A stretch of DNA of 64,000 nt from Deltaproteobacteria bacterium (GCA_020632995.1 JACKEN010000007.1:1-64000), one strand, 5' to 3'; positions 36,211-46,512 are shown, counted from the stretch's first letter. Made by a program: numbers and translations. Notes: generated by a model from the sequence alone, not told the origin.

Positions 36211-38445
36211 CTAGAACTCCGACTGGGGCCGGGTGCGCGCGAGCATGGTGCTCGCCAGCATCTCGGCCAGGTGGTGGTCGATGTTCAGGGGGACGTAGGT
36301 GAGCAGGCTGTGGTGCACCGCCTCGTAGAAGAGGCCGGGGTGCTTCTCGCGGACCTCCTCGAGCGAGAAGCCCCGGACGAAGCGCTCCGCCCGATACGGC
36401 TCGCCCAGCGCCTGCCGGATCTTGCCCGGGCCCTTCACCTGCTCGGCGAGGAGGATGTCGGCCACGTGGCGCAGGAAGCCCACCAGGTCCATCGGCGTCC
36501 CCTCGGGGAGGTTGTTGTCCTCGCGGACGATGGTGAGCATGTCCTCCAGCTCGCGCCGCCGGATCTCGAGGATGCACACCGCGGCCGCCACCACCGCGTC
36601 GCGCACGCGGAGCTTGATCGACGGCCCGGCCGGTGAGTCCGCGATCGAGGCGAGGTAGGGCTCGCCGCGGATGATGAAGCGCGCGATGAAGGCGGAGCGC
36701 CGCTCCTCGACCTCGACCTCGATGCACTCATCGGGCAAGGCGAGTTGCAGCATCGCGCCGTCCTCGATGTCCGCGCTCGTCACCGGCTCCCCCTTGAGGG
36801 TCCACAGGTAGTCCGCGATGTCCACGGTGTCGTTCACCCGGAAGCGCTCGTCCGCCATGAGCTCGTCGTGGCCGGCCGCCGCCTGCTCCGCCACGCGCTC
36901 CACGAGCGAGCGGGGGTCGTCGACCCCGGCCAGCGCCTTCAGGAAGCGCCCCACCACCCCGCCGCCGTCGGTGCGGCGCCAGCCCACCGCGTGCTGGATG
37001 AGGTGCAGGCCCTTGAGCCGGGTGGCGCCCGCGCTGTTCAGGTCGCCCCACGCGAAGTACAGGCGATCGCCCTCCACGCTGATCCCGTAGAACTCGTCGC
37101 CCAGGTCGAAGCCACCCACGTAGGCGTTCTCGCCCTCCTCCGGCGGCTCGTTCTCCATGAAGCGGTCGATGATGCGCTCCCCCGCGATGCGCATCGCGGT
37201 GGTGCCCTGCCAGAAGCCCTCGCGCGCGATGGCGCGGTGGATCAGCGCGTGAACGTCGCCCTCCACCGCCATCCCCTCGATGTCCGCCGGCACCAGCTCG
37301 TGCAGGTAGTCCTGCATCTCGGCCATCACCGGCCCCGGCCCGTCGTCCATCTTGGCCGCCAGCTCCTCCAGGGCCTCCTGGGAGCCGCGCCGCCACTGGT
37401 AGACGGTGGTCTGGTACTCGGTCTTGGCGAGCTGCACCGAGGTGTGGCCCTTGAGCTGCCCGAGCTTGGCCGCGCGGTAGGCGTCGTCGTTCAGGCGCTG
37501 GGCGAGCGCGGTGTACTCGGCGTGCCGCTCCTCGGCCGAGGCGAAGGCTATGCCGATGTAGAAGTGGACCTCCTGCGGGTGGGTCCGCTGCTCTCGCCCC
37601 CAGACCCGGTTCACCAGCCAGGTCTTGGTGTCGTCCGACGTGATGCGCCCGACCAGCTCCTGCACCTCGGCCGCGGAGCGGTCACCGATGATCAGGCGGA
37701 ACGACTTCCCCGTCTTGTGGCAGACGTGGAGCTTCTTCTCATTGCGAAAGATGGATTGCATCCGCTCGCCGAGCGCGCGCACGAAGGCGGCGCCGATGCG
37801 GTGGCCGTGGCGTATCGCGAAGCGCTTGAAGGCCTGGTACTCCACCGCCACGACCGCGAGGCGCTCGAGCTGCCCGCCCACATACGCGGCCGCCTCGTCG
37901 AGCAGCAGGTCGCGGTAGGCCTGCAGCCCGTTGATCTCCACCCCCGGCTGGTCCGACGTGGCGGCGAGGCGATACGCGTTGCGCACGTCCTCGCCCTCCG
38001 GAGCCATCGAGGCCTCCATCTCGCGGGTGATGCTCGCGACCACGAGCGACAGCTCGCGGTCGGTGGGCCGACGGCGCCGGCCTGCCACCACCACGTACCA
38101 GCCGTCGCGGTCCTCCCGCTGTTCGAAGGTGAGCCTGCGCCCGTGGGGGGTGAGACCTGTGATTACCAGGGTGTTGCCCCGGCGCGCATATCGCACCAGC
38201 TGCAGGGCCTCACCAGGGGCGATGGACGGGCGCGGGAGCCACGAGTCGCTCTTGAGCGACGTGGCGGAGAGGATCACCGAGTCCTCGTTGAACAGGTCTG
38301 CGGGGTCGATGTTCCCCGTCTCCTCGGTGGTCTGGCTGCGGTTCGTGAGCTGGATGGTCTCGGAGAGGGGGCGGTCGTCGTCCGCCTCGTCTCCCCCCAA
38401 CGGCGCCTGCGGGATGGCGCCCGGCCGCTGGTCGTGGGTGCTCAC
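36211..38445 (-). CDS. Large protein with degenerate GGDEF-like domain
   Basis: A 744-residue soluble protein. GTG 38445 is chosen because upstream sequence is low-complexity shadow. Residues about 190-320 follow a diguanylate cyclase core (AVVAVEYQAFKRFAIRHGHRIGAAFVRALGERM), but the active-site GGDEF hairpin is replaced by TGKSFRLII, so it should not make c-di-GMP. The remaining 400 residues have no recognised domain and carry mixed alpha/beta sequence with many acidic residues. It may bind a nucleotide or act as a scaffold. It is transcribed away from the hybrid histidine kinase across a 214-bp region. Confidence 0.6.
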   Translation of the reverse strand: MSTHDQRPGAIPQAPLGGDEADDDRPLSETIQLTNRSQTTEETGNIDPADLFNEDSVILSATSLKSDSWLPRPSIAPGEALQLVRYARRGNTLVITGLTPHGRRLTFEQREDRDGWYVVVAGRRRRPTDRELSLVVASITREMEASMAPEGEDVRNAYRLAATSDQPGVEINGLQAYRDLLLDEAAAYVGGQLERLAVVAVEYQAFKRFAIRHGHRIGAAFVRALGERMQSIFRNEKKLHVCHKTGKSFRLIIGDRSAAEVQELVGRITSDDTKTWLVNRVWGREQRTHPQEVHFYIGIAFASAEERHAEYTALAQRLNDDAYRAAKLGQLKGHTSVQLAKTEYQTTVYQWRRGSQEALEELAAKMDDGPGPVMAEMQDYLHELVPADIEGMAVEGDVHALIHRAIAREGFWQGTTAMRIAGERIIDRFMENEPPEEGENAYVGGFDLGDEFYGISVEGDRLYFAWGDLNSAGATRLKGLHLIQHAVGWRRTDGGGVVGRFLKALAGVDDPRSLVERVAEQAAAGHDELMADERFRVNDTVDIADYLWTLKGEPVTSADIEDGAMLQLALPDECIEVEVEERRSAFIARFIIRGEPYLASIADSPAGPSIKLRVRDAVVAAAVCILEIRRRELEDMLTIVREDNNLPEGTPMDLVGFLRHVADILLAEQVKGPGKIRQALGEPYRAERFVRGFSLEEVREKHPGLFYEAVHHSLLTYVPLNIDHHLAEMLASTMLARTRPQSEF

Positions 38446-38514
38446 GTCACCATTCTGCCGAGGACCCGCGGCGCCGTCGACCTTTCCATCCCGACCAACC
38501 GGCCGGACAACGTC

Positions 38515-38542
38515 TTGCGCTGGAGGCCTCTTGGTGTACTTT
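38515..38542 (+). promoter_or_regulatory. Possible sigma-70-type promoter for the hybrid kinase gene
   Basis: TTGCGC at 38515-38520 and TACTTT at 38537-38542, spaced by 16 bp, lie about 118 bp before the kinase start in a divergent intergenic region. It is a weak match, and promoters in such GC-rich genomes are hard to call by eye. Confidence 0.3.
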
Positions 38543-38659
38543 GGGCGCGGGGGGGCAGAAGCCCCAGGACTTCGGGTCTGCACCGCACCGGGGGGCGCGG
38601 CGGCAGGCCCGCGCAGACTCGGCCGGGCGCCTCGCGCGCGGCCTGGTGGGGGCGTGCCG

Positions 38660-41476
38660 ATGAGTCGACGAGACGCGTTCGCAGCGACGCTCTGGGCAGC
38701 TGCCCCCATCCCGGTCTACGCGCGCCGGTGCGAGCCCGACCTCGGCTTCACCTTCATCGCCGACAGCATAGCGGACGTCCTCGGCCACCCCGCCCAGGCG
38801 CTGATGGACGACCCCCACCTCTGGCGGCGGCTGCTCCACCCGGAGGACCGGGGCCGCGTCCTCCACGCGCTCCAGAGCGCGCAGCCCGACGCGAGGGTGG
38901 TCCTCGAGTACCGGATGACCCACGCGGACGGCAGCCCGCGCTGGGTCCGCGACGATCTGCGCCGCCTCCCCGACCAGCCCCTCATCGTGGGCGCGCTGAC
39001 CGACATCACCGAGTCCAAGGCGACCGAGGCCGCGCTGCGGGAAGAGAAGATCAGGCTGCAGGCTACGGTGGAGGGCACCCACGTGGGGACCTGGGCGTGG
39101 AACGTCCAGACCGGCGAGACCCACTTCAACTCCAGGTGGGCCGAGATCGTGGGCTACACCCTCGAGGAGCTCGCCCCGGTGAGCATCGAGACCTGGGCGA
39201 GGCTCGCGCACCCCGACGACCTCGCCGCATCCAACTCCGCGCTCGAGCGGCACTTCTCGGGGGAGGCCCCCTTCTACGACATCGAGTGCCGCATGCGGCA
39301 CAAGGACGGCCGGTGGATCTGGGTCCACGACCGGGGCCGGGTGTTCACGTGGAGCCCGAGCGGCAAGCCGCTGATGATGTACGGCACCCACACCGACATC
39401 ACCGAGCGCCGCGAGGCCGAGGCGCGCCTCCGTGCCCTCGCCGAGTCATCAGAGGCAAAGCGGACCGCGGCCCTGGAGGCCCTCTCGGTGGGCAGCGGCC
39501 CCCGCGAGCGGAGCTACTTCACATCGATGGCAAGCAAGCTTGCCGAGATCTGCGACGCCGAGATCGGGCTCATCGGGATCCTCCGCGCCGATCCGGCGCC
39601 TCGGATCCGCACCCTCGCCCTGGTGGTGGAGGGCGAGCCGCAGGAGCCCATCGAGTACGACCCGCGAGAGGCCCCATGTGATGACGTCGCGCACGGACGG
39701 CCGGTGGTCCTCGCGCAAGACGTCTTGCGAACCTTCCCCCGACACCCGCAGATCCAAGCCCTCCGCCCGGAGGGCTACGTGGCCTGCCCGCTCTACGACA
39801 GCCATGGCGCGGTCCTGGGCATGGTGGCGGTGATGACCCGGCAGCCGATGGAGCACCCCGAGCGCGTCGCGTCGCTCGTGCGGCTGTTCGCGGTGCGGCT
39901 CGCGGTGGAGGTCGAGCGCAGGCGCGCCGAGGATCGCTTCACCAGCGTCTTCGACTACGCGCCGGACGCCCTGCTCATCGTCAACGGCGGCGGCGAGGTC
40001 GTGCTCGCCAACCGCACCACCAAGAACGTGCTGGGCTACGGCACCGAGGACCTCATCGGCAGGCGGGTGGAGGAGCTGGTGCCGACCGAGGCGCGGGGCC
40101 GCCACGAGGCCCTGCGGGCGTCGTTCTTCGCGCACCCCGCGCCGCACCGGATGGGCTCGGGCCGCGCCCTCCTCAACGCCGTCCACCGGGACGGCCAGGT
40201 GATCCCGGTCGAGATCACGCTCAGCCCGCTGCGCTTCGATGACGACCTCATGGTGGTCGCCGCCATCCGGGACGTCTCACAGCGGGTGAAGATCGAGGCC
40301 GAGCGGTCCCGACTCGAGGAGCACGTCCGGCAGGCCGAGAAGATGGAGGCCCTGGGGCGACTGGCGCGGGGCATCGCTCACGACTTCAACAACCTCCTCA
40401 CCTCGATCGTGGGGAACCTGGGCCTGGCCCAAGACGACGTGGCTCCGGACAGCCCGCTGGTGGAGCACCTCGCCGCCATCGACATGGCGGCGGGGCGGGC
40501 AGCGGAGCTGGTGCGGCAGATCCACGCCTTCGGCCACAACGCGCCGGCCACCATGGAGCCCCAGCATGTGTCCAGGGTCTTGCACGAGGTGGCTCGGCTC
40601 CTCCGCCCCAACCTCCCCACCGGCATCGACCTGCGGGTCGAGGCGATGGACGAGGAGCCGATGGTGCTGATGAACGTCTCCCAGATGCACCGGGTGATGA
40701 TGAACCTGGGCACCAACGCCTGGCACGCCATCGGCGATCGCCCCGGGCGGATCCTCCTCGCGGTGCGCGAGACCCTGCTCCCTACCGAGCTGACCCTCGG
40801 CGCCCGGCTCGCGCCCGGCCCCTATGTGCAGGTGCAGGTCACAGACAACGGCCAGGGCATGGACGCGGCCACCATGGACCAGATCTTCGAGCCCTTCTTC
40901 ACCACCAAGCCGGCGGGCGAGGGCTCGGGGCTCGGCCTCTCGGTGGTGCACGGCGTGGTGGCCGAGCACGGCGGCACCATCACCGTCGAGAGCACCCTCG
41001 GGGTCGGCACCACCTTCTCGATCCTCCTACCGGTGGCCAACAAGGAGCCCGAGAAGAGCACCTCCGCGCCGCGGGGTCGGATCGCGGTGGTGGACGACGA
41101 GCCCGCCCTCACCACCCTCGCGGCGCAGATCCTCACCCGCCGCGGCTACCTGGCCACGCCCTTCGTCAACGCCAACGACCTGGTGGCCGCGCTGGAGGCC
41201 AGCCCCAAGCTCTTCGACGTGGTGCTGGCCAACCAGAACATGCCCCACATGAGCGGCCTCGGCCTCGGCCACACGCTGCACGTGCTCTGCCCCCACGTGC
41301 CGATGATCCTCATGTCCGGTGCGCGCTACCCCGACTCGGAGCTCGCGGCGGCGCACATCCGCGCGTTCATCGCCAAGCCCTTCACCCCCGAGCAGCTCGA
41401 GGAGGTCGTGGAGCAGGTCCTGCGAACGGCTCAGCGGCCCTCGACCGACCACGATCCGGGCGCGGTGCGGCCGTAG
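38660..41476 (+). CDS. PAS/GAF hybrid histidine kinase with a receiver lacking the acceptor aspartate
   Basis: A 938-residue protein from ATG 38660. Order: PAS-type domain (about 20-120), second PAS with PAC end (ADITERR-like 'HTDITERREAE', about 130-260), a GAF-type region (about 275-420), a third PAS (about 430-560), dimerisation helix with His574 in GIAHDFNNLL, and an ATPase with NLGTNAWHAI, DNGQGMD, FEPFFTTK and GSGLGLS. The C-terminal receiver keeps VVDDEPAL and IAKPF, but reads LANQNMPHMSG where the phosphorylated Asp should be (Asn858). The kinase should autophosphorylate and its own receiver should not accept phosphate. No signal peptide or membrane helix is seen. Confidence 0.9.
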   Translation: MSRRDAFAATLWAAAPIPVYARRCEPDLGFTFIADSIADVLGHPAQALMDDPHLWRRLLHPEDRGRVLHALQSAQPDARVVLEYRMTHADGSPRWVRDDLRRLPDQPLIVGALTDITESKATEAALREEKIRLQATVEGTHVGTWAWNVQTGETHFNSRWAEIVGYTLEELAPVSIETWARLAHPDDLAASNSALERHFSGEAPFYDIECRMRHKDGRWIWVHDRGRVFTWSPSGKPLMMYGTHTDITERREAEARLRALAESSEAKRTAALEALSVGSGPRERSYFTSMASKLAEICDAEIGLIGILRADPAPRIRTLALVVEGEPQEPIEYDPREAPCDDVAHGRPVVLAQDVLRTFPRHPQIQALRPEGYVACPLYDSHGAVLGMVAVMTRQPMEHPERVASLVRLFAVRLAVEVERRRAEDRFTSVFDYAPDALLIVNGGGEVVLANRTTKNVLGYGTEDLIGRRVEELVPTEARGRHEALRASFFAHPAPHRMGSGRALLNAVHRDGQVIPVEITLSPLRFDDDLMVVAAIRDVSQRVKIEAERSRLEEHVRQAEKMEALGRLARGIAHDFNNLLTSIVGNLGLAQDDVAPDSPLVEHLAAIDMAAGRAAELVRQIHAFGHNAPATMEPQHVSRVLHEVARLLRPNLPTGIDLRVEAMDEEPMVLMNVSQMHRVMMNLGTNAWHAIGDRPGRILLAVRETLLPTELTLGARLAPGPYVQVQVTDNGQGMDAATMDQIFEPFFTTKPAGEGSGLGLSVVHGVVAEHGGTITVESTLGVGTTFSILLPVANKEPEKSTSAPRGRIAVVDDEPALTTLAAQILTRRGYLATPFVNANDLVAALEASPKLFDVVLANQNMPHMSGLGLGHTLHVLCPHVPMILMSGARYPDSELAAAHIRAFIAKPFTPEQLEEVVEQVLRTAQRPSTDHDPGAVRP

Positions 41477-44400
41477 ACGGCCGGCGTGTCCGCCCGCCAC
41501 ACCTCTACCGGTGGATCCGTGAAGTGCCCGGAGCGCACCGCGCGCACGGTGTAGACGAGCTTTCGAGTCTCGCCCCCCGACGGCACCCGCCAGAGGAGCC
41601 CCTCCCGGGTCCGGCTCACCTGGCCCACTGGCGCGGTGTCCATCAACTTGCCGGGCCAGACCTCCTCCACCGCGAGGCCGGAGGCGATCGGCACCCGCGC
41701 GATCCAGGGGCCGCCCTCCGTGGCGGGGGCGGTGAGGCTCACCTCGGCCACCACGATGCGCCCCAGCCCGGCCTCCGCGCTCAGCTCGGTTCCATCCTCG
41801 GCTGACAGGTAGCGGCGGCTCGCCTCGATGCCTGCCGCCGCGGGCGGGGCGGTCGGGGGCCCGACTCGCGTCAAGCTGGCTTGCGCGTGCCCCGCGCCGG
41901 TGATCGTCAGCTCGAGGCCACCTGCCCACGCCGAGGCGGGCACCCGCAGGGTGATGGGCCGGGTGCTGTTGAAGCGCTTGGCGATCTGCCCGCCCACGAC
42001 CACCGCGCCCCAGTACGGCCGCTCGGCCGCGCGAGCGCGGTCGCGCCGCGCGAGCGCGACGAGCGCCACCGCGTCGGCCTCGGGCAGGCCGAAGCCTCGG
42101 GGCCCCGCCGCCGCCTCCAGGCGCGCGATGACCGCGTCCAGCTCCGGATGGTTGGGCGCGGCCTCCGCGAGGGCGAGCGCCACCCAGGCGAGCGCAGCCG
42201 GGTCCCGCACCTCCCCCACCGGCCCGAGCAGCCGCGCCGCGCCGCCGCCGCTGAGGGCCTGCGCCGCCGCGGCGGGGACGCGCACCTCGGGCGCCGTGGT
42301 GGGGGCCAGCCACTCGGGCGACAGCTCCATGCGCCGGGCGCCGCCCATCGCGAGGGTGAGGGCGGCCCGGGCCCGCACCGCGGCCGGCACCCCCTCGCCA
42401 TCCATGATGAGCTCCATCCGCCGGGCCAGCCCGCGCGCCGCCCGCTCCTCGAGGCCCCTGCCTCGACGGGCCGCGAGGACCGAGAGCAAGCTCGCCTGCA
42501 CCTCGAGGTCCGGCGGCGCTGCCGGCCCGCCCTCCCAGCGGGCGAGGCGGAGGTCGGAGCCGGTCGCGCGGCCGAGGTGTCGCAAGACCTCCTGCATCGC
42601 CTCGTCGGCGTCCGGCTCCAGGTTGGTGAGGGCGGGGGCCCCGAACAGGGCTACGCCCCGAGCGACCACCCCCGACAGGTCCTCCGGTCGCGGCAGCCGC
42701 AGGCTCTGCCAGGCCGCGCCATGACGGAAGAGCGCCCCCGGCCCCACGACCAGGATCGCCTCGCCCCCCGCCGGCGCGCCGGGCAGGGCCAGGCTCAGCG
42801 GCGCGCCGTTGCTCGCGGTGCCGGAGGCGCCCTCGGCCACCGAGCACCACGGGGCGCGGACCTCCATCGAGGCCGCGGCCTCGGTGCGCGCGCCGGCCGC
42901 GGCCACCGCGACCCGGAGCGCCGCGGGCCCGGCGACCCGCCCCTCCACCGTGAGGTCCGCGACCCGGGCCTTGCCGGCCGGCACCGAGAGCTCCATCCGG
43001 CCGGCGCCGCGCAGGGCCAGGCCGCCCTCTACCGCCGCGCTCGCGGTGGCGGTCCACGCCTCGCCGCCCGGGTTCTCGACCGTCAATCCAACCTGCAGTC
43101 GGTCACCGAGGGTGAGGGTCTCGGGGGCGGCGAGCGACGCCACCGGCCCCGCCCCGGTCTCCAGGCGCACCGAGCCCACCCCGTAGGCGTCGTCGTCGAA
43201 CACCAGCACCCGCAGCACCCCGCGCCCGACGCCCTCCGGCCAGCGGGCCGCCACATAGCCGGTGCCCCGGGGGGACAGCTCGAAGGGCCCCTGGACGAAG
43301 GTCTCGGACGCGGCGGGGGCCCGGGCCGGTCGATGCAAGATATCTTGCTCGATGGGCGGCTCGGGTGAGGACATCGAGGGCTCATCGAAGCCCACCGGGT
43401 CATGGGTGGTGATCCCCACCGGCCGTGGGGCGAAGAAGAAGTGGAACGGATCCCGGTGGGCTGGGGCCTCGGAGAGGCGGTCCGCGGCGCTCACCACCAG
43501 CACCGCCCGCGGGTGGTCGAGGTGGCCCCGGGCCTGGACCCGCACCCCGAAGCGGCGGGTGGACGCGCCCTCCGGCAGGTCGACCTGCACCTCGATCCGG
43601 CGGTCCGCCACCGCCACCGTCAGGGGCGCGGCGCCGTAGGCCCTGAGGCCGCGCGGGCCGCGCAGCTGCACCACCACCCGCGCGTTCGGCGCGAAGCTGG
43701 GCAGCACCGGCAGCTCCAGCGCCTGTCGCCCCGGCCGCACCTCGACGCTGCGCTCATAGAGCACCTGGCCACGCTCGACGGTGAGGTAGAGGCGCCCGCT
43801 CGTCGGCACCCGCACCTGGGCCTCGACCGTGCTTCCCACCTGGAGCGGGCCCTCGGGCAGGATCACCTCCGCCCGCGGCACCGTCTCCGCCGCGGTGCCG
43901 GTGAGGACCCAGAAGTCCAGCGACGCGGCGAGCCCGGCCGGCGCGGCCTCCTCGCCCTCCGCCGCGGCCTCCACCTCGGCCCGGTACCGCCCCGCCCGCG
44001 GCGCCTCGAAGGGCACCTCGACCGGCGCCGCCCCCGAGCGCACCGCCTCCCGCGCCACGAGGCGCCGATCGCCCCCCGGCTCGGGGGACCAGAGGCTGGC
44101 CACGAGCGACACATCGGCCCGCGGCGCGCCGTCGACCCCAACCGCGCTCATCATGAGGTGCCCGTCGCGATAGCGCAGGCCCACCGCGTACCGCGCGGCC
44201 ATCGTGCGCACCCGGTGCCGGCGCGTCACCGGCCGAGCGCCGGGCTCGTGCACGGACACCCGCAGGTCCACGTCGACGATGCGGCCGGCCGGCATCTCGG
44301 GCGGCGGCGGCGGGCACTCCAGCCGCGCCTCGCCCTGTTGGCCGACCTGGGTGGAGGGGAGCGAGACCTCCGCCCCCCGCACCGGGCGGCTCCCGTCGTG

Positions 44401-46512
44401 CAGGCCGAAGTGAAAGCCCTCTTGCCCCTCTACCTCGAGCGGCAGCGAGGTATAGCGGCACCGGGCCTCCACCTTGAAGCCCTCGGTGCGCGCGCCGAAG
44501 CGGGAGCGCACCGCGACCACGAAGGGCGTCGGCCGCCCGGGCTCCACCGCCCCCTCGGACCGCACCGTCACGTCGAGGGGCTCCGGGTCGGGGCTCACCA
44601 CCCACAGGGGCGCCGACCCCGCCACCGCGCCGGAGGCCTCGAGGAGGCGCAGGGTGTAGGCCCCGGTGGGGGCGTCGATCGGCAGGTTGGCTTGCAGCTC
44701 GAGGAAGCCGCGCGGGCTGAAGGTCACCGGGCCGACCTCGGTCACCGGCCCGTTGGGCCCCACCAGGTCGGCCTTGACGCCCCCGAGGGTCAGCCCGCGC
44801 TCGAAGAAGGCGCGGACCTCGAGCGCCTCGCCCGGCCGGTAGTAGTCGCGGTCGAGCATCACGAAGGCGGGCCCGCGCGCCGCCTCGGTGCCGTCCGCCA
44901 TGGGGACGAGGGACTCGGCCATGGGCAGATACGCGGCCGAGGCCCCGTGCTCCGCGATCAGCCACGCCACCGGGTCCTCGGGCTCGAGGCCGCCACGGTG
45001 CTCCACCAACCCCGCCGCGTTGCTCGCCTGACCGAAGATGCGCCGGCCGGTCCGCGAGTAGGCGGTGACCAGGGCCCCGCCCACCGGCCGCCCGGAGTCC
45101 GAGGCCTCGACCTTGGCCCGCACGTAGTCCGCGCCGACCTTGGCGGTGAGGAGGAGCCCGTTCTGCAGGAGCCAGCCGTCGGCCCGGACCCACGCCCGCT
45201 CCGCGTCCTCGACCTCCACCCGGTAGAGCCCGCGCCCCCCGCGCAAGATGTCCTGCACCGGGATCTCGAGCCGGGCTGGGGTGTCGTCCCGGCGGGTGCC
45301 GTCCATGTCCAGCTCCCCTACCACCTGGCCCAGGCTGCTCAGGCTCCGCTGGCCGTGGAGGTCCACGTGGGCCACGTTGCGATCGGGCACCCGGATCGCG
45401 CGGACGTGGACGCGGCCGACGTTCACCGCGGTGAAGGCGAGGTTCCCGCCCACGCTGGAGAGCAGGCCATCCTGCGCTGTGAAGCTCAGGCGCGGCGAGA
45501 TGTGCGGCAGATCCAGCTCCACCTCGTACTCGTCCACGAGCGGCCCGGCGAGGGTGGGCATCCCGGCCCGCAGGGTCACGCGCTGGTGGGTGCCCGGATC
45601 CAGCCCCACGATGCGAAAGCCCATGTGCTCGGGCTCGAGGGTGATCTGCCGGGGCTTGCCCGCGATGACGAAGGGCCGGGCCCGCACCGGGTCCACGTCG
45701 ACGTTGAGGCGCACCCGCACCGCCGGCCCCGCGTCGGACGCCACCACCTCGGTGAAGAGCACCTCCGGCTCCACCGTGGCCTCGAAGGGCAGGCGGATCA
45801 CCACCGCCTTGTCGAGCGCCGCCCCGCCGCAGCGCGGGGTCAGGGTGGGCTCGACCCGCAGGTCCACGCCGAGGTCCGGATCCACCGACGCGGCGGGCAG
45901 GGTGAAGCGCAGGATACGTTGCTCACCGCTCCCCAACAGGCGCGCCGGCAACACCCGCCCGTCGACGTCGCGGAAGGTCACCGCACCCGCCGCGTCGTCC
46001 GAGCGCACCGGGTGGCTCAGCTCGACCGTCGCGCGCAGGGTGGCCCCCTGGCGGTGCCCCTGGGCCGAGATCACCCGGAACAGCGGGGTGTGGAAGGTGA
46101 AGCGCCGGGCGCCCACGAGGCGGCGGCCCGGCCCCACCGTGCGCTCCCGCACCCGCACCGAGTAGCGGCTGTTGGGGGCCAGCTGCCGGCCCGGGAACAG
46201 CTCGAAGGTGTCCGGCGCCACCCAGCGCCCCCGCCCCTCGAGGTCGGGCGTCACCACCAGCACGTCCTCCGCCGCCACCGGGCGCCCGACCAGCTCGGGG
46301 CGCACCACCGGCTCCGAGAAGCGCACCCGCACCGGCTGGGTCTCGGCCACGAGCCCCTGGGGCACCGCCTCCACCACCGCGACGGTGGGCACCGCCTCCT
46401 TGACCGAGGTCTCCTCGGTGAAGAGGCCGCAGCCGGCCAGGAGGGCCCCCGCCACCACCGGGGCGAGGGCACCGCAAGTCATCCTGCAGGGGCGGATCAT
46501 CGTGGGGTTCAC
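41431..46512 (-). CDS. Alpha-2-macroglobulin-family lipoprotein without thioester
   Basis: About 1,693 residues. GTG 46512 overlaps the argF stop (GTGA); ATG 46500 is the alternative. Both give a lipoprotein signal with lipobox LLAGC. The chain shows the beta-sandwich repeats of bacterial alpha-2-macroglobulins: bait-region-like stretches, a MLDRDYYRPGEALEVRAFF block typical of MG domains, and a late TED-like helical region. In the TED region the sequence is LRLPRPEDLSGVV, with no CxEQ thioester, so it cannot covalently trap proteases, like MagD-type homologues. The usual partner gene pbpC is absent. It probably sits in the periplasm as a protease trap or structural factor. Why it follows arginine genes is unclear. 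Confidence 0.82.
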   Translation of the reverse strand: MNPTMIRPCRMTCGALAPVVAGALLAGCGLFTEETSVKEAVPTVAVVEAVPQGLVAETQPVRVRFSEPVVRPELVGRPVAAEDVLVVTPDLEGRGRWVAPDTFELFPGRQLAPNSRYSVRVRERTVGPGRRLVGARRFTFHTPLFRVISAQGHRQGATLRATVELSHPVRSDDAAGAVTFRDVDGRVLPARLLGSGEQRILRFTLPAASVDPDLGVDLRVEPTLTPRCGGAALDKAVVIRLPFEATVEPEVLFTEVVASDAGPAVRVRLNVDVDPVRARPFVIAGKPRQITLEPEHMGFRIVGLDPGTHQRVTLRAGMPTLAGPLVDEYEVELDLPHISPRLSFTAQDGLLSSVGGNLAFTAVNVGRVHVRAIRVPDRNVAHVDLHGQRSLSSLGQVVGELDMDGTRRDDTPARLEIPVQDILRGGRGLYRVEVEDAERAWVRADGWLLQNGLLLTAKVGADYVRAKVEASDSGRPVGGALVTAYSRTGRRIFGQASNAAGLVEHRGGLEPEDPVAWLIAEHGASAAYLPMAESLVPMADGTEAARGPAFVMLDRDYYRPGEALEVRAFFERGLTLGGVKADLVGPNGPVTEVGPVTFSPRGFLELQANLPIDAPTGAYTLRLLEASGAVAGSAPLWVVSPDPEPLDVTVRSEGAVEPGRPTPFVVAVRSRFGARTEGFKVEARCRYTSLPLEVEGQEGFHFGLHDGSRPVRGAEVSLPSTQVGQQGEARLECPPPPPEMPAGRIVDVDLRVSVHEPGARPVTRRHRVRTMAARYAVGLRYRDGHLMMSAVGVDGAPRADVSLVASLWSPEPGGDRRLVAREAVRSGAAPVEVPFEAPRAGRYRAEVEAAAEGEEAAPAGLAASLDFWVLTGTAAETVPRAEVILPEGPLQVGSTVEAQVRVPTSGRLYLTVERGQVLYERSVEVRPGRQALELPVLPSFAPNARVVVQLRGPRGLRAYGAAPLTVAVADRRIEVQVDLPEGASTRRFGVRVQARGHLDHPRAVLVVSAADRLSEAPAHRDPFHFFFAPRPVGITTHDPVGFDEPSMSSPEPPIEQDILHRPARAPAASETFVQGPFELSPRGTGYVAARWPEGVGRGVLRVLVFDDDAYGVGSVRLETGAGPVASLAAPETLTLGDRLQVGLTVENPGGEAWTATASAAVEGGLALRGAGRMELSVPAGKARVADLTVEGRVAGPAALRVAVAAAGARTEAAASMEVRAPWCSVAEGASGTASNGAPLSLALPGAPAGGEAILVVGPGALFRHGAAWQSLRLPRPEDLSGVVARGVALFGAPALTNLEPDADEAMQEVLRHLGRATGSDLRLARWEGGPAAPPDLEVQASLLSVLAARRGRGLEERAARGLARRMELIMDGEGVPAAVRARAALTLAMGGARRMELSPEWLAPTTAPEVRVPAAAAQALSGGGAARLLGPVGEVRDPAALAWVALALAEAAPNHPELDAVIARLEAAAGPRGFGLPEADAVALVALARRDRARAAERPYWGAVVVGGQIAKRFNSTRPITLRVPASAWAGGLELTITGAGHAQASLTRVGPPTAPPAAAGIEASRRYLSAEDGTELSAEAGLGRIVVAEVSLTAPATEGGPWIARVPIASGLAVEEVWPGKLMDTAPVGQVSRTREGLLWRVPSGGETRKLVYTVRAVRSGHFTDPPVEVWRADTPAVYGRTAPGSWSVEGR

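Noticed and set aside
40277..40969. Minus-strand frame within the hybrid histidine kinase
   Set aside because: Shadow frame without start signal or similarity.
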